Shown here piece by piece: positions 1 to 11,635 of a stretch of DNA of 64,000 nucleotides. Where the stretch lies: positions 35,500,360 through 35,564,359 of the forward strand of contig JAPFBE010000003.1 of the NCBI GenBank assembly GCA_034336665.1, written 5' to 3'. Source of the stretch: Luscinia megarhynchos (lineage: Eukaryota > Chordata > Aves > Passeriformes > Turdidae). The position numbers and the translations under genes are program-made. Each line of letters starts with the position of its first letter. Position 1 is the stretch's first letter. The notes beneath the pieces are model-generated. The model had not been told where the DNA came from, ran no database searches, and saw only the letters and a program-made list of their open reading frames with translations.

Positions 1-3000
1 AGCTGTTTCTAAAAATATCCAACTTTGACAGAATAACTTGGTCAGAATGTCAGATGCTGATGTATCTTGAACTAATCTTAAGGAAAACAAAGATATTTCA
101 TCCCAAAATATTCAAGCAATTTACAAACATGATTAATAGGTGATTAATTATGGGCTTGATATTACTTGCTATACCAATAAAAACAGTAACTCAAGACTTC
201 AAGCCTTTTTGAAACTGGTCCAAAAACACTTATAAAATTTTTTGAAAGAGATGGCCAAGACCAAAAGCATTAATCTTCAAAAGTATTTTATAAATTTAAT
301 ATAAAATCCATACATGCACTTAAATTCAGGTTGATATTTAGCACTATTGTAGCAGTAAATATTGCAATAGTTCCAAGTTGACTATTTCTTACAGCTCTCA
401 CTTAAAAATCTTATTATTCTGGGATTTGCAATTGCTCTTTTGTGAGGACTGAGAAAATTTCTCTCTTCTATACTGTTTATTATTTTTCACTAGTTTTAAA
501 TGTTAAGATTCCTCTTTTGCAAGGAATTTTAGGTAAGGTTCTACAAAATTATATTTAATTTTATGATTAACTCTACAGTTCCAGCTTTTCAGAGACTGCT
601 CATGTATAGATTATATGTAAAAATAACATAACCCAGACAGATTTAAAAACAAAACAAAGCCACTCAACTTCTGTGAACCAGACTAATGACATAGGTCTGT
701 GATGTTTTTCTCCCTGTTTCTAGGCACTCTGTGGTGCCAAAAAGTATACAGTTTATGCCAGTCTTCATCTGGCCATGGGAAAAAAACAGCCAAAGATATA
801 TAGCCAGAACTGTTTACGAGATAAACAAAAAGTTTACTGCTTCCCACATACTAGGGAAACAGTTGGATTACACATCAGCATCTGGTTGCTCCAGACAATA
901 CTACCAGGAAGTTAATGAAATTGGAACAAGGAAATTACTATGACTCGGCACTCCATAAAAAAGTGCAATTTATCATCAGTAAAAAAAACAATGGGAGCTT
1001 TGCTGATAAATTAACAAAAGAAAATAAAAAGGCGGTATTGCTGTAAAACAATAAATCAATTTTTTTTTTCTGGATATGTTAGTTCTGTTCCAAAAGCTGA
1101 TGTCACCTAATATTAGAAAAAACGGCAACCTCGTTCTGATGAGAATTGGTGACCTTTTTGGGTTACAAGTAAGATGTTTATCTGAAGTTTCAAGATATTC
1201 ATGTCATGATACTCAAATGAAAACTCTCTTTGTTCTATTCTAAAGGGGTTTGATTCCAGCAAGATGAGGAAATCATAATACATTCAGCATTTAGGAGTTT
1301 CTTCCTCTCACTATAGGCAAAATAAGTTTTTCAATTAAAAGACTCATTTCCCAGGAATCAAACTTGAGCTGGCAGTTTAGTCACTAGACAGGAAAAATAT
1401 TCTAAAACACTGGTATTTCACTGCCTGAAACTTCTAAACTTTAGTTTTTTAACCTTTATTCAATTCATACAGTCTGTGGAGTACTACAAAATGCCTTGTA
1501 TGAAAGTTCCTAAGAAATAATTTCCTTCAAAGCCAGAAAAATTCTCTTTCAGGAATGTACTTTTCATTCTTTGGTGTTTCCACAGCAGATTTATTCCTGA
1601 ATAAGATCTCAGTTATGGCACTACAGTAGAGTAGACTATTTCCACTTCAGGCTCTTAAGAGTGTCTTCAGATCACTGAACACCTGGGTCAGTACACCCTG
1701 AGGAACAGCACTTATCCACTAGCCCTGGCCCAGCAAGATTTTCTCAGGCTGGTCCATCCCCTCTCCTGCATCTGCGTGCCAGCAACCTGGCATACCCATG
1801 GCCTGCACAAAACTCCCTGTCTGACTCATATCAGCAACTAACTGGCAGCACTTCCCAACAAAAGGAGGAAACTTCGTCCCTGGTCTGGGTTCCTTACTCA
1901 TAAGGCGCATTTGTCCACGTGCCAACACAGGAGCAGGCAGCAAGGAGTCACCCCACAGGCTCAGTCTTCTCCCATTAGCAAATGCATCTTTTCTAAAGAC
2001 AGCTTGAAGAGGATGGTGTGCCTCCTCTACTCATTTCTCATGCATGGGCCTAAGAACACAAGTGCCCCACACAAGGTCAAAACCCTCCTGTGGATCAGTA
2101 TGAACTGAAAACAGCAGCAGGCAGAAACACAGCTCCGTAGTCTGGAGGGAATAAGGGATAGCACCACATGCAGGTGTGCTGGGGGCCAAAAATTGAGTTA
2201 GTGGTGGGGAATCCCAGTTCATTAGGAGTTTCTATTAGAAGACAAGTATAAAATGAAATGTTACTCCCCTTAACTTAATAATTTAAAATTATATTGTCTT
2301 TGTTTTTTCTTCTTTTTGAGCAAATGCATTGCTCTCCCTATTCTTGTAATTGCTGAGGAACTAATATTCACTGCCAGCCCCCAAAGTACATCTTCATGTC
2401 CTTAATCATCTTGAAAACCTGTAATAGTAGACAGGATAGTCTCTACCCCTAAGCAACCTGCACTCTAAAATACTGCCCACCTAGAGCCAAGCCCACATTA
2501 TTTAGCACTACAGCAGATTAGGAAAGTCTGGGAATGTTACAAAAAACCTCTTCTTCAAAGACCCTCCAAAAAGACATTCTGTAAATTAAAGGTGTTGCAG
2601 CACCTACAGTCCTTGGTTCCAAGCAGTACAAAACTGCACTAAAGACTCAACATGTGTCCCTTGGGGCTGACCTTCAAATCAAGATGAATGAGGCCTCCTT
2701 TTCTGATTATCCAACTGCCCAAAGTAAGTGATTTCACTCCACAAGGGAAATTCCAGTGGGAAAATGCTGCACACAAAGCTGCAGACTTGTGGTTGGCCTC
2801 TACTTACATCCAGCATGTGCTCACCAAAATTGAGCCAGGGGCTCTTGGGAGAAGGTGGGCTGTGGGGAAGCTTGCTTCAGAGATGGCATCGTTTGTCAGA
2901 GCTCTTTTCTCAGACAGTTGTCAATATGGAAAGTGAGCTGTCATCAGATCATTTTGCAAGCCAATGCATTTTACTAATCTGGCAGAAAAATACAGCAGAA

Positions 3001-4530
3001 GAAAACCTGACTAGCTTCCTGCCAGACTAGTAAGACGAATTTGTCTTACTGCAAAAGCTGACACAGGGGAAGGGGTGGAACCATATGGCTAGAAATTGGA
3101 GTAGGGATACAAAAGAATATGGGGAAAAGATTCCCCAGTTTTCTTGGCAACCGCTACATTAGCCACTTACCCAGAGTCTGGGTACTCACCCAGCTCCCAG
3201 CACAAGATGGTAAGAGCTTTAGGGAACGTGCAGTTGGTAAATGGCAAAGGGCAGGAAGGCGCAGCAGCACTTCAGTGAGACACTAAGGTTCAGGGACTTG
3301 GCCCCCCTCAAGCCAGTGGAACAACTACCACAGTCTTCTCTGAGTGGCTATTGTTTTGGAAGCACTGGGTTTTTGATGAGACTGACAGATAGTAAGCCTA
3401 GCCAGATGGAGGAGTACTCACAAACTGGATCAAAATACATGCGACTGCAGATAAAGGGAAAAAAAAAGAAAACACCATAGGATAGAAATGCCTCTAGCAC
3501 TTGAAGTTATAATGATCAAGAAATACATTGCCTTGTTATGAAAAATACTGCTTATTGGCAAACTTCTACCAACATTTTGTCACTCCATAAAATTAGTACA
3601 CTGTGACTGTTCCCACTGAAACTGCAAAAATTTCCACTGTATAAAAGGCATGTATAAGTCATTACACGATTTAAGCCACAGATATGAAACTCTACAGCCT
3701 GGAAAATACAAACAGTAGCATTGTAACAACCCAGGAACTGTACTAAAAGTTAAACAATGCCTTTGGACATTAAAGATAAGACATAGAATGGGCTAACAAA
3801 CTACACAGCTGATGAAAACAGTAATGAATTGAAGACTTGAACAAAAAGCATGAAAAGGAAGAACATCTGCAATACTTAACTACTGGAAGAAACAAAGGAC
3901 AAATATTCCTGTTTCTTTAGCTGCAATCTATATCCTCACAACAGTTAAGTTAAAATTGAATGTATTAGAGGTAGTACAGCCCAGCAGGAGAAGTGTACAG
4001 AAGCCAAGCATAACTACATGCAATTTTATAACCCCATAGGCAAAACACTAATTCTATAGCTAAGTGAAAGAGAGCAGAGCAGTTGGAGATTCATGATTTT
4101 TCAGTGAGAAATATAAAGTACCCTTATTGAGAATGCTTTGCTGACAACTCAGATGTTACGCATATGCACACACACACACTCTAAGCAGGAAAGACCACAC
4201 TGTTTATTTGACTGATTTCATGCATATATTATGGAAGTTTCTGAACAGCTGTATGTTCAGCAAATTCCTCATTTCAGGAATCCATCAAGAAGGTCATCCA
4301 TATTGTAAACCCTTCAAGGGATGGAAGCATACTGCTAAATAAAGGTGAGCTAGGAGGGAGGCCAGGCATTAGACTTGACTTGTTGCTTAATTGTTATTCC
4401 AGTCCCGGGTTCTGTTTAGGGATGCTGTAACTAGTCATGTCCAGTACCATACCCCAAAACCCATAAATAATGCCAGCTCATTGCAGTGACCACTCCCAAA
4501 AGCAAAACAGGGGCAAAAAAGTTGAGAAAA
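1..4530. other. AT-rich intergenic desert, no gene seen
   Basis: No open reading frame here exceeds about 100 codons or resembles a known protein family, and none is bounded by a convincing splice-site pair in a conserved frame. The short ORFs are the chance kind expected in AT-rich DNA. Somewhat more GC-rich stretches occur at about 1,690-2,230 and 2,690-3,440, but I recognise no repeat family or exon in them. A short CA run lies near 4,167-4,180. Distal regulatory elements could be present but cannot be recognised without alignment. Confidence 0.7.
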
Positions 4531-5245
4531 GCATGTGTGTTGGGTTGATGTGGCCAGAAATCTGTATTCTATCACCATCTTTTAAAACCGGGGTAGTGAT
4601 TCCTTATCTCCATGGCACATACCATCTGCTAATGGTCCATCTTTAAGACAAGATGGGGCAATTATCTTTATCTTTTCCACAACCCATCCTTCCTCCAGGA
4701 AGATATCATCTGCTGCTGGCCCATTGAGTCCCACTGTATGACTGATAAAATTACATCATCCCACTGGGAGATGCTCCAGCCAGGGGGAGGAGCCAAGCCT
4801 TTCCTACCTAGATAAAAATGGAGCTTTTGGACAGCAAGTTACCTTCTTTCCACTGGATTCCAGAGGAGAAGCTGGACCTTTCTACATCATCCCCGGACTT
4901 TTGGAGGAAGGCTGCACCCTTCTACAGGAACACTGCTTCAGCTGAACCACACCTGTCACTGCAGGGGGATGCAGCCACCATTTAATGGGACTGCTACCAA
5001 AATGCTGACTGACAGGGTGTCAGGTTGTATTCTGACTCTGTCAATGTTTTTGGGATTGTAATACTGTATTTCTGTTTTAATTTTCCCAGTAAAGAACTGT
5101 TATTCCTAATTCTCATATCTTTGCCTGAGAGCCCCTTAATTTCAAATTTTTAATAATTTGGAGGGAGGGGGTTTACATTCTCCATTTCAAAGAGAAGCTT
5201 CTGCCTTTATTGGCAGATAACTGTCCTTCAAACCAGGATAGCATG
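4531..5245 (+). mobile_element. Solo LTR of an avian ERVL-like endogenous retrovirus with 5-bp target duplication
   Basis: The element runs from TGTGTTGGG at 4,536 to CCAGGATA ending at 5,240, about 705 bp. It is flanked by a perfect 5-bp direct duplication GCATG at 4,531-4,535 and 5,241-5,245. A TATA-like GATAAAAATG lies at 4,811-4,820, and an AGTAAA polyadenylation-like signal at 5,089-5,094 is followed by T-rich sequence, giving the U3-R-U5 order on the + strand. The TGTGTTGG start, the GGAGGGAGGGGG block near the 3' end and the tail ending in AAACCAGGATA match, from memory, LTRs abundant in passerine genomes. A 5-bp duplication fits ERVL-class integration. The terminal TA in place of the expected CA looks like a point mutation. 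No gag, pol or env reading frame and no second LTR lies nearby, so this is a solo LTR left by recombination. The exact family name is not asserted. Confidence 0.85.
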
Positions 5246-8200
5246 TCAAAATTCAAGTAAATTTTTTTTTGCCACCAAAACCAAAGAAATATTAATACAG
5301 CAAACATTATTTAAAAACGACAATTTTGTACAGTAGCATTTAGTCAAATGTGAAGACCCTGACTCAAAATAACATGAGCAGTAAAAACTTCTGATTTGAA
5401 GACAATTTGATAATGAGTGGTTAGGTACTTAAGGTAAGTAGAAAGTTAGTAGGTACTGAAGAGTGCTGCTGAATATTGCATGCCACATAAAATCATCTTA
5501 AACTCTGAAGAAAACCACAGGACATTAATGCAAAAGAAATGGACAAAAATTAAAAAAGCACCAAGCCTCATAATGACACAATTAAATTCTTTTTGTGAGA
5601 CATTTAAAAAGGACATAGAGAAATGCAGGGCTGTAATCAAATGAATTATTAATGGTGGGCAGAGCCCAAATACTAGAGAGATTGAAAGAGATATTAGACA
5701 GATTAAAATAAAGCCAGCCTACACTTGTACTGCTACCTAAGGATGGCTCCACAATGTATATTAATATATGGATGATGTTAAACTAATGTGAAACTTAGAG
5801 AAGGATGCTGCAAGTCCAACATCTCAATCTTGAATATTGCACACTCTAAAGCCTAAGATAAATGTTGGAAAGTCTAAAACTCCAATTCCTGAGTTAGTTC
5901 ATTTGGCTAACACAGGATTAATACAGGGCACTGTTTGCTGATCACTGTAATGAAATTGCTCCAGATGGGATGCTGAGCCAAGGCGATTAATAAACTTAAG
6001 AATTTCTGGACCATGAATGCTAGTGAGACATTTGACTCATGAGCACTTTTTTTCTAAGAAGGTTTTAGAGGAATGCAGATTTAGATGTGTCTACATACTG
6101 TATAAAAGACCAGTGCACTCAGGTGGATAATTAATCTGTAATTAGATCAATAAGGCTAAACAGACAGATAAACCAGGAATGCTGTTACATATCCTGTATT
6201 ACTTAACCAAGCTATTGCATTTTTATCTTTATTAAATTAAAGGATTACTGCTGTAGAAGGCATACAGATATTGGAACAGGGGAAAAAGATCACTTTCCCT
6301 GATAATGATGTGAAAGTCTTTGTTAAGGATTTGCAAAAGGTCTGGCTATGTTTCTGAAGGTTTAAGGAATTGTTCAGGATTGCTGTAGTACAACATGAAG
6401 TATGCTAAATCTGAAAAAAAAAGACAAGCAGTAGCCTAATTTGTCCAGCCATTAGAAAGGAATGTAATTAAAAAAAAAAATCAAACAACAACAAAAATAA
6501 CCCCTAACACTTAGAGATTTGTCATTCTCATTCTACCACTCTATTAATGTTGACCTTTTAACCAATAAAATATTTTGTGATTTGATAAAACAATATTCAG
6601 TCTCATATAAAAATGTGAGCTGTTTTAGGTAGACATATGTGAGGACGAAAAAAAATGTTTACATCTATTTGCCAAATTTCACTCAGGCTTTTGCATATCT
6701 GAATGTGTGTAGACTTACAAGTGTCTCAAATGACACACCACTATAAAATATTTCAAGTTAGGAAAAGGATGCAAATATTGCAGCATCACCAAAGCTTGTT
6801 CAGATTGAGAAAACAAAAAAAAAAAAGCATAAAGGGTTTAGATTAATAATATTTTACAACTTGCTATTTCTCCCACTTGGTGTACAACAAGCAGAATTTC
6901 TTCTGAAACCTCTGATAATATTCTCATATTTTTATCATGGAGACTGAATCTTTTTCCAGAGTCAGCAACCATTCCATAAAATCTGCAATTAATTGGGAAG
7001 CATTTTCCCTCAATGGGAAAAGATAATTAATTGAGAAAAATTTTCCCTCCAAGTTTAGGACCTCAGAGGCACAGTAGCTTCCCTGTTTACTTGTACAGAA
7101 TGGAAAAACAACCTGGCAACACTTCTCCCCAAGAAAACAAGACTGTAACTAAAATTTGGAAGAACAAAATGTCACACCACATAATTGTTCTTTGTTATTA
7201 GTTGCACTAAAAGATTTTATTTGTATTGTGGCCTACAAGAAAAGTGTTAAAGGTGGTATCTCTGAAACACAGCATATATTCCAGTGATGAGAACTGCATC
7301 TCCTTGGTGCAGGTAACAGCAACCTGCTTTGTAAAAAAGGCACAGAAAACTATAAGGAATCACAAATTACATATTATTACATAACTAAATGTAAATGAAT
7401 TACACAATTACTTTTACATTTTTAGTAAGACAGATTTCATCTTCAGAACTTAATGCGTTTGTTAATGTAACAAACCTCAAAGTTCTCTGCAGTAAATGCT
7501 TTTATGTACAGCAAGAAAGAAATATGAGATACTTCAAATGACAGCCTGAATGCTGCTTTAGTGCTAGGGATAATTTAGTGGTCTCCTTCTGATTCAGTTG
7601 TTGTTTAGATCAGGGGAAGTTGAGAATCTTTTAAATGAGAACTGTGATCAAATGAAATATAATTCTTTAATAAAAGCTAAGTTGTTGCAAAGCTGTATTT
7701 TATACACTAATTCCATCCAGCAGTTAAAACTCAGGTCCCTGAACAATAAAAAGGGTTTTGCTGAGCACATCCTTCCAGCTCCTAAGCTGCTCCTTCCCCC
7801 ACTGTCTTCTAAGTAACCAGGAGAATACAAAAGAGACCAATCAAACAAGATTTTTGTTTACCTTTCACTGGGAGATAGAAAGTGGTGAGCCTGCATATAC
7901 TCCTTTGTCCACAGAGGACATACACAAGATTTTGTTTGATACACATTTTTAAAGTTCCTTTTAAGTTTTCACTTCTTAGAGAATGGTTGTGTTGCTATAG
8001 CTTTTGGCCCCTTGCTAACAGCAGCTTTTCCCCCCTCACCAGAATTTGAAGCTTTTGATCTCTTTTATCTGCTGCTTGCTCAGAGCCTAAGAATTGCATC
8101 TGTGGCAAAGCTTGTTCTCTTAAGAGTCCATTGACTTATTGCTAGAAAACAAGGAAATAGCTTTCTTTTCACTCAAGTCCCTGTTGAGATAATACATTCT

Positions 8201-9333
8201 GAAGGAACACAGTCTGTGTGGAGTAATCAGAGCTATTGTTCATCACTGTTTGAAATGCTGCTGGGGACATGTGGGGGGAAGGTGGAAATCTGAGAGGGCT
8301 TCTACCTAAGAAAAATATAGAGATGGCAAACCAAAGTAGGCTTTTCTTAAATATCACACGTCAGGCTATGCTACAACTTGGACAATAGCACATATTGAAC
8401 ATAAACAGAGAGAAAAAGCTAATAAATACATATATTTTGTTTAATTTCTGTGCCACAGGGAATGCAAGGAATTAGTAGCACTCATCTTTCCAATTCAGAA
8501 CAAAACACAGGTCAGAAGACCATCTCATGGTAAGAGAGTTTCAGCCATGTTTCCAGGCTGATTTTCTAAACACGGGTGACTGTCCATAGCATCCCTACCA
8601 AGAAAACAAAAAGCAATGCTGGCCTCCACTGTACTACTGTGCCCAGAGTTCACTAGCAGGGCACATTCCACAGCAGCTTGGCCAGAGGGCTGACGTTTCC
8701 CACCTCAGCTGGAAAAGGAGTTCTTCACTTCCATCTTGCATTGTTGTACATGCAAACCAAGCAGCTGGACAGCTGTCACCAGTGAAGCAATGGTAGTGCT
8801 CCAAATGGTCAAGACTGAACACCTTCCTACAAAAATCCAGGTGCAAATTGCTCTAAATGTGATCCACTGGCTCCCAACCAGGTCCTCACTGCACAAGATC
8901 TCTGATGGCATGAAATGCTGCTGATACTGCCAGCCTACTGCACCACGACAGTGGAACTATGGTCATGCAGCTCCTTATTCTGCAGCTTTCTCTAAGGAAA
9001 GGGTTTTCCCAGAACAATTTCTTTATTTCCACTCAATAAGAGAGAAAAAGTGGGTTGAAAGTTTATTTATATAACTTCTCAGCTGTGATGTTCACTCCTT
9101 GCAACTGCAAATTTTAATTTTAAAAATCTTTTAGTAAAATTACACTGCACAAAAGCAGGCTGTCATTATTTTAAGTGCTTTTTAACTTCCTTTTCACTTG
9201 TTTACAATGCTGTAGACACTGTACAAACACCTAACGTGAAGAAATTTTTATATATCACAGCCAAATTCTTAATTTAATCCATTACTATGTAAAGGAGCCC
9301 ACACACTCAGAGTTAATTATTAAGAGTGGAAAT

Positions 9334-9350
9334 TGTGTGTGTGTGTGTGT
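9334..9350. repeat. (TG)n microsatellite
   Basis: About eight uninterrupted TG units followed by TTTGTTTATATTT. It is a short simple repeat in intergenic DNA and possibly polymorphic in length. Confidence 0.85.
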
Positions 9351-10950
9351 TTGTTTATATTTAACACCTCATTTTTTATTTTTTTTTTCTTCATACAATT
9401 TCTGTTTCATTCAAGGGAACAACAAATTTCAGCCCAGGAAGTTGAGAAACCCTCTGCAGAATTCTGATAATGCAACTTCTATATTCTAGAAAATAAAGTA
9501 TCACAGGATAAAAATAATTAATTTTATTTGTTCCTGAGTTTGGCAAAAAGAGGATAGGAAAGCATATTAAGTCATTAATTTCATGTTCTACATACAGTGC
9601 CATAAGGGAATAAAGATTTAAAGGTTAGCAGAGTAAGAAAGACAACCACAGCAGCCCCAAACAAAAAAAAATCAGCAGTCTTGCTGTCTTCAGGGGAAAA
9701 AAAATAGTGTAGCATGACCACCACCAAATGAGTTCTTCACACTTTACATAAAGGACTCTAAAAAAGGATAACAAAAGGTCCTTTCAGTCTTCTATTCCCT
9801 CCCAATTTCTTGTCAAAACCATTTTTCTGCCTAAGGAAAGGGAAACTATACAAAAACAGTCATTTGACCCAGTTTGGGGGTTTTTGTTTTTTCTTTTACA
9901 GACACGTGACGTTATTTGACTTTATTTTCACTTGCTGGATTTTCATAGTTGAAATCATCGAGCGTTAAGGTAATTGGTGAAAAAAATTAAGAAAAAAATG
10001 GCAGATATACAACATTTGGACTCAGATTGCCCTTTCCCCTTGTAATTCGACAGGGCAAAATTTATTAGAGCCTGCATGAAAATTTTTGTACAAAGATTTG
10101 CCTCTGGAGATACATAATTTTGTGGAACATTCATCAGAGTAGTCCCATACCTACTTAAACTTTGGTGGCTTCTTCAAGTGAAGTCATGCAGCATGCATTC
10201 CCACCCTGGAGGGCTGTTACTCCAGCACACACCATCCACCAGAGAAATCAATGACAAATTCAATGCTGCCTGAAATTGCATCGACCTGGAAGAGGAACAC
10301 TAAACATTTCCTCTGCCAGCTCCCATCATAACTGAGAGTCAAAACTGACACAGCCAGGTTGCTTGTGCCACAGCTTTCCACAAGAATAGAGGAAATGGGG
10401 AAAAGGCATTAAGGTAAGGAGGTTGAGATAAAGCCCTATGCCCTGCAGGTTGTTATCTATGAGTAGGAGTTAACCTAGACTAGACCTACAGCACCGAATT
10501 GGACTTTTACTGCTTTTCCTTTTTTTTTTTGTTTTTATTTTGTTATTAAATAATTCACTTTTCTAAGATATACACTTAAAATAATGTCATAAATTACAAA
10601 CTAATTCTGTGAAATACAGTTCAGCAAGAGTGATATAAGTTCTCAGCAGTAATACTGAATATCTCTCACAATACTTTTGAAGTCCGAAAACACTCTCAGT
10701 AATGTTTTTTTCAGCCAGGCCTTCAGGCTGCATATCAGTTGGTTTAACAGTTTTGAATACTAGATTGCAAATGCATTTTTGCCTTTGGAATTACTGCCTA
10801 ATTCCCCTTAGATTCTGTTATGTATGGTCAACATTTTTATACAGCAATTCTGATAAAAGTTTTAAATAAACTTAATTTGTAACATTACAGATCTACTAAG
10901 CTTTTCAAGGTTGCAAATCAAATAGTTTCCAGGCTTAACACAAGGCTTAA

Positions 10951-11041
10951 TCAAGAAAAAAAAAAAAAAAACAACCCCAAAATCAACAACGAAAAAACAA
11001 ACAAAGAAAAAAACCCAAACAAAACAAACAAAGCCAAAAAA
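10951..11041. repeat. A-rich AAAC-type low-complexity tract
   Basis: An uninterrupted run of about 16 A is followed by repeating AAAC, AACAAAC and CCAAAA words. The long minus-strand ORFs of Phe, Val and Cys codons across it are artefacts of this composition. A second tract of the same kind begins about 100 bp downstream. Confidence 0.85.
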
Positions 11042-11138
11042 TTTTACAAACCCCAATTCAATCTGGGAAAAAATAAAAATCTTGTCATATAAAGGTAATT
11101 TCTGTTTTCACAAGAGATCTTTTCTTGCATAGTCAGCC

Positions 11139-11218
11139 ACAAAAAAACAAAACAAACAAACAAAAAACAAAAACAAACAAACAAAAAACAACAAACAAAA
11201 ACAAAAGGGGAAAAAAAA
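11139..11218. repeat. A-rich AAAC-type low-complexity tract
   Basis: This tract consists of AAAC, AAAAC and AACA words, ending in an AAAAGGGGAAAAAAAACC stretch. It resembles the tract at 10,951-11,041. It may be a decayed simple repeat or the A-rich tail of a retroposed sequence, but no body of a retroelement is visible on either side. Confidence 0.8.
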
Positions 11219-11562
11219 CCAGTCCAGCTGTCCCTGAACTTAATAAGGTCTGCAATGACGACTACTGCAATGACTATCAGCAATGAGAACACCACCAGTA
11301 CCATTAAGAATGATAGCAATGAGGGAAAAAAATAACAGATCACAGTTACATGGTCAAGCAAAAAGCTCTCTCTGACTACAAGTATGGACCAGTTTTCATA
11401 ATTTCATCATGGTTCATGAGATATTTAATATCTTTTTCTTGAAAGTGTAGTCCCAAGGTTTGTGATAATACTGCATCCCTCAAGTTTAATTTTTATAAGT
11501 TTCTATCCCATTAAACTTCTAAGAAACATTTAAAAATTAAACTCCATGCATTCAGAGGAACA

Positions 11563-11635
11563 CAAACAAACAAAAACACTGAAAAAACCAACAAAAAGAA
11601 CCAAACACACAAAACAATTTAAAAAACACCAACCA
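11563..11635. repeat. A-rich AAAC-type low-complexity tract
   Basis: Repeating ACAAACAAAC, AAAAACC and AACACAAAAC words make a third tract of the same kind within 700 bp. The + strand ORF over it is Lys/Thr-rich noise and is not a gene. Confidence 0.75.

Noticed and set aside
11044..11361. Hydrophobic 105-codon minus-strand ORF, membrane-protein-like
   Set aside because: The Phe/Val/Cys/Leu run comes from the AAAC low-complexity tract read on the other strand.
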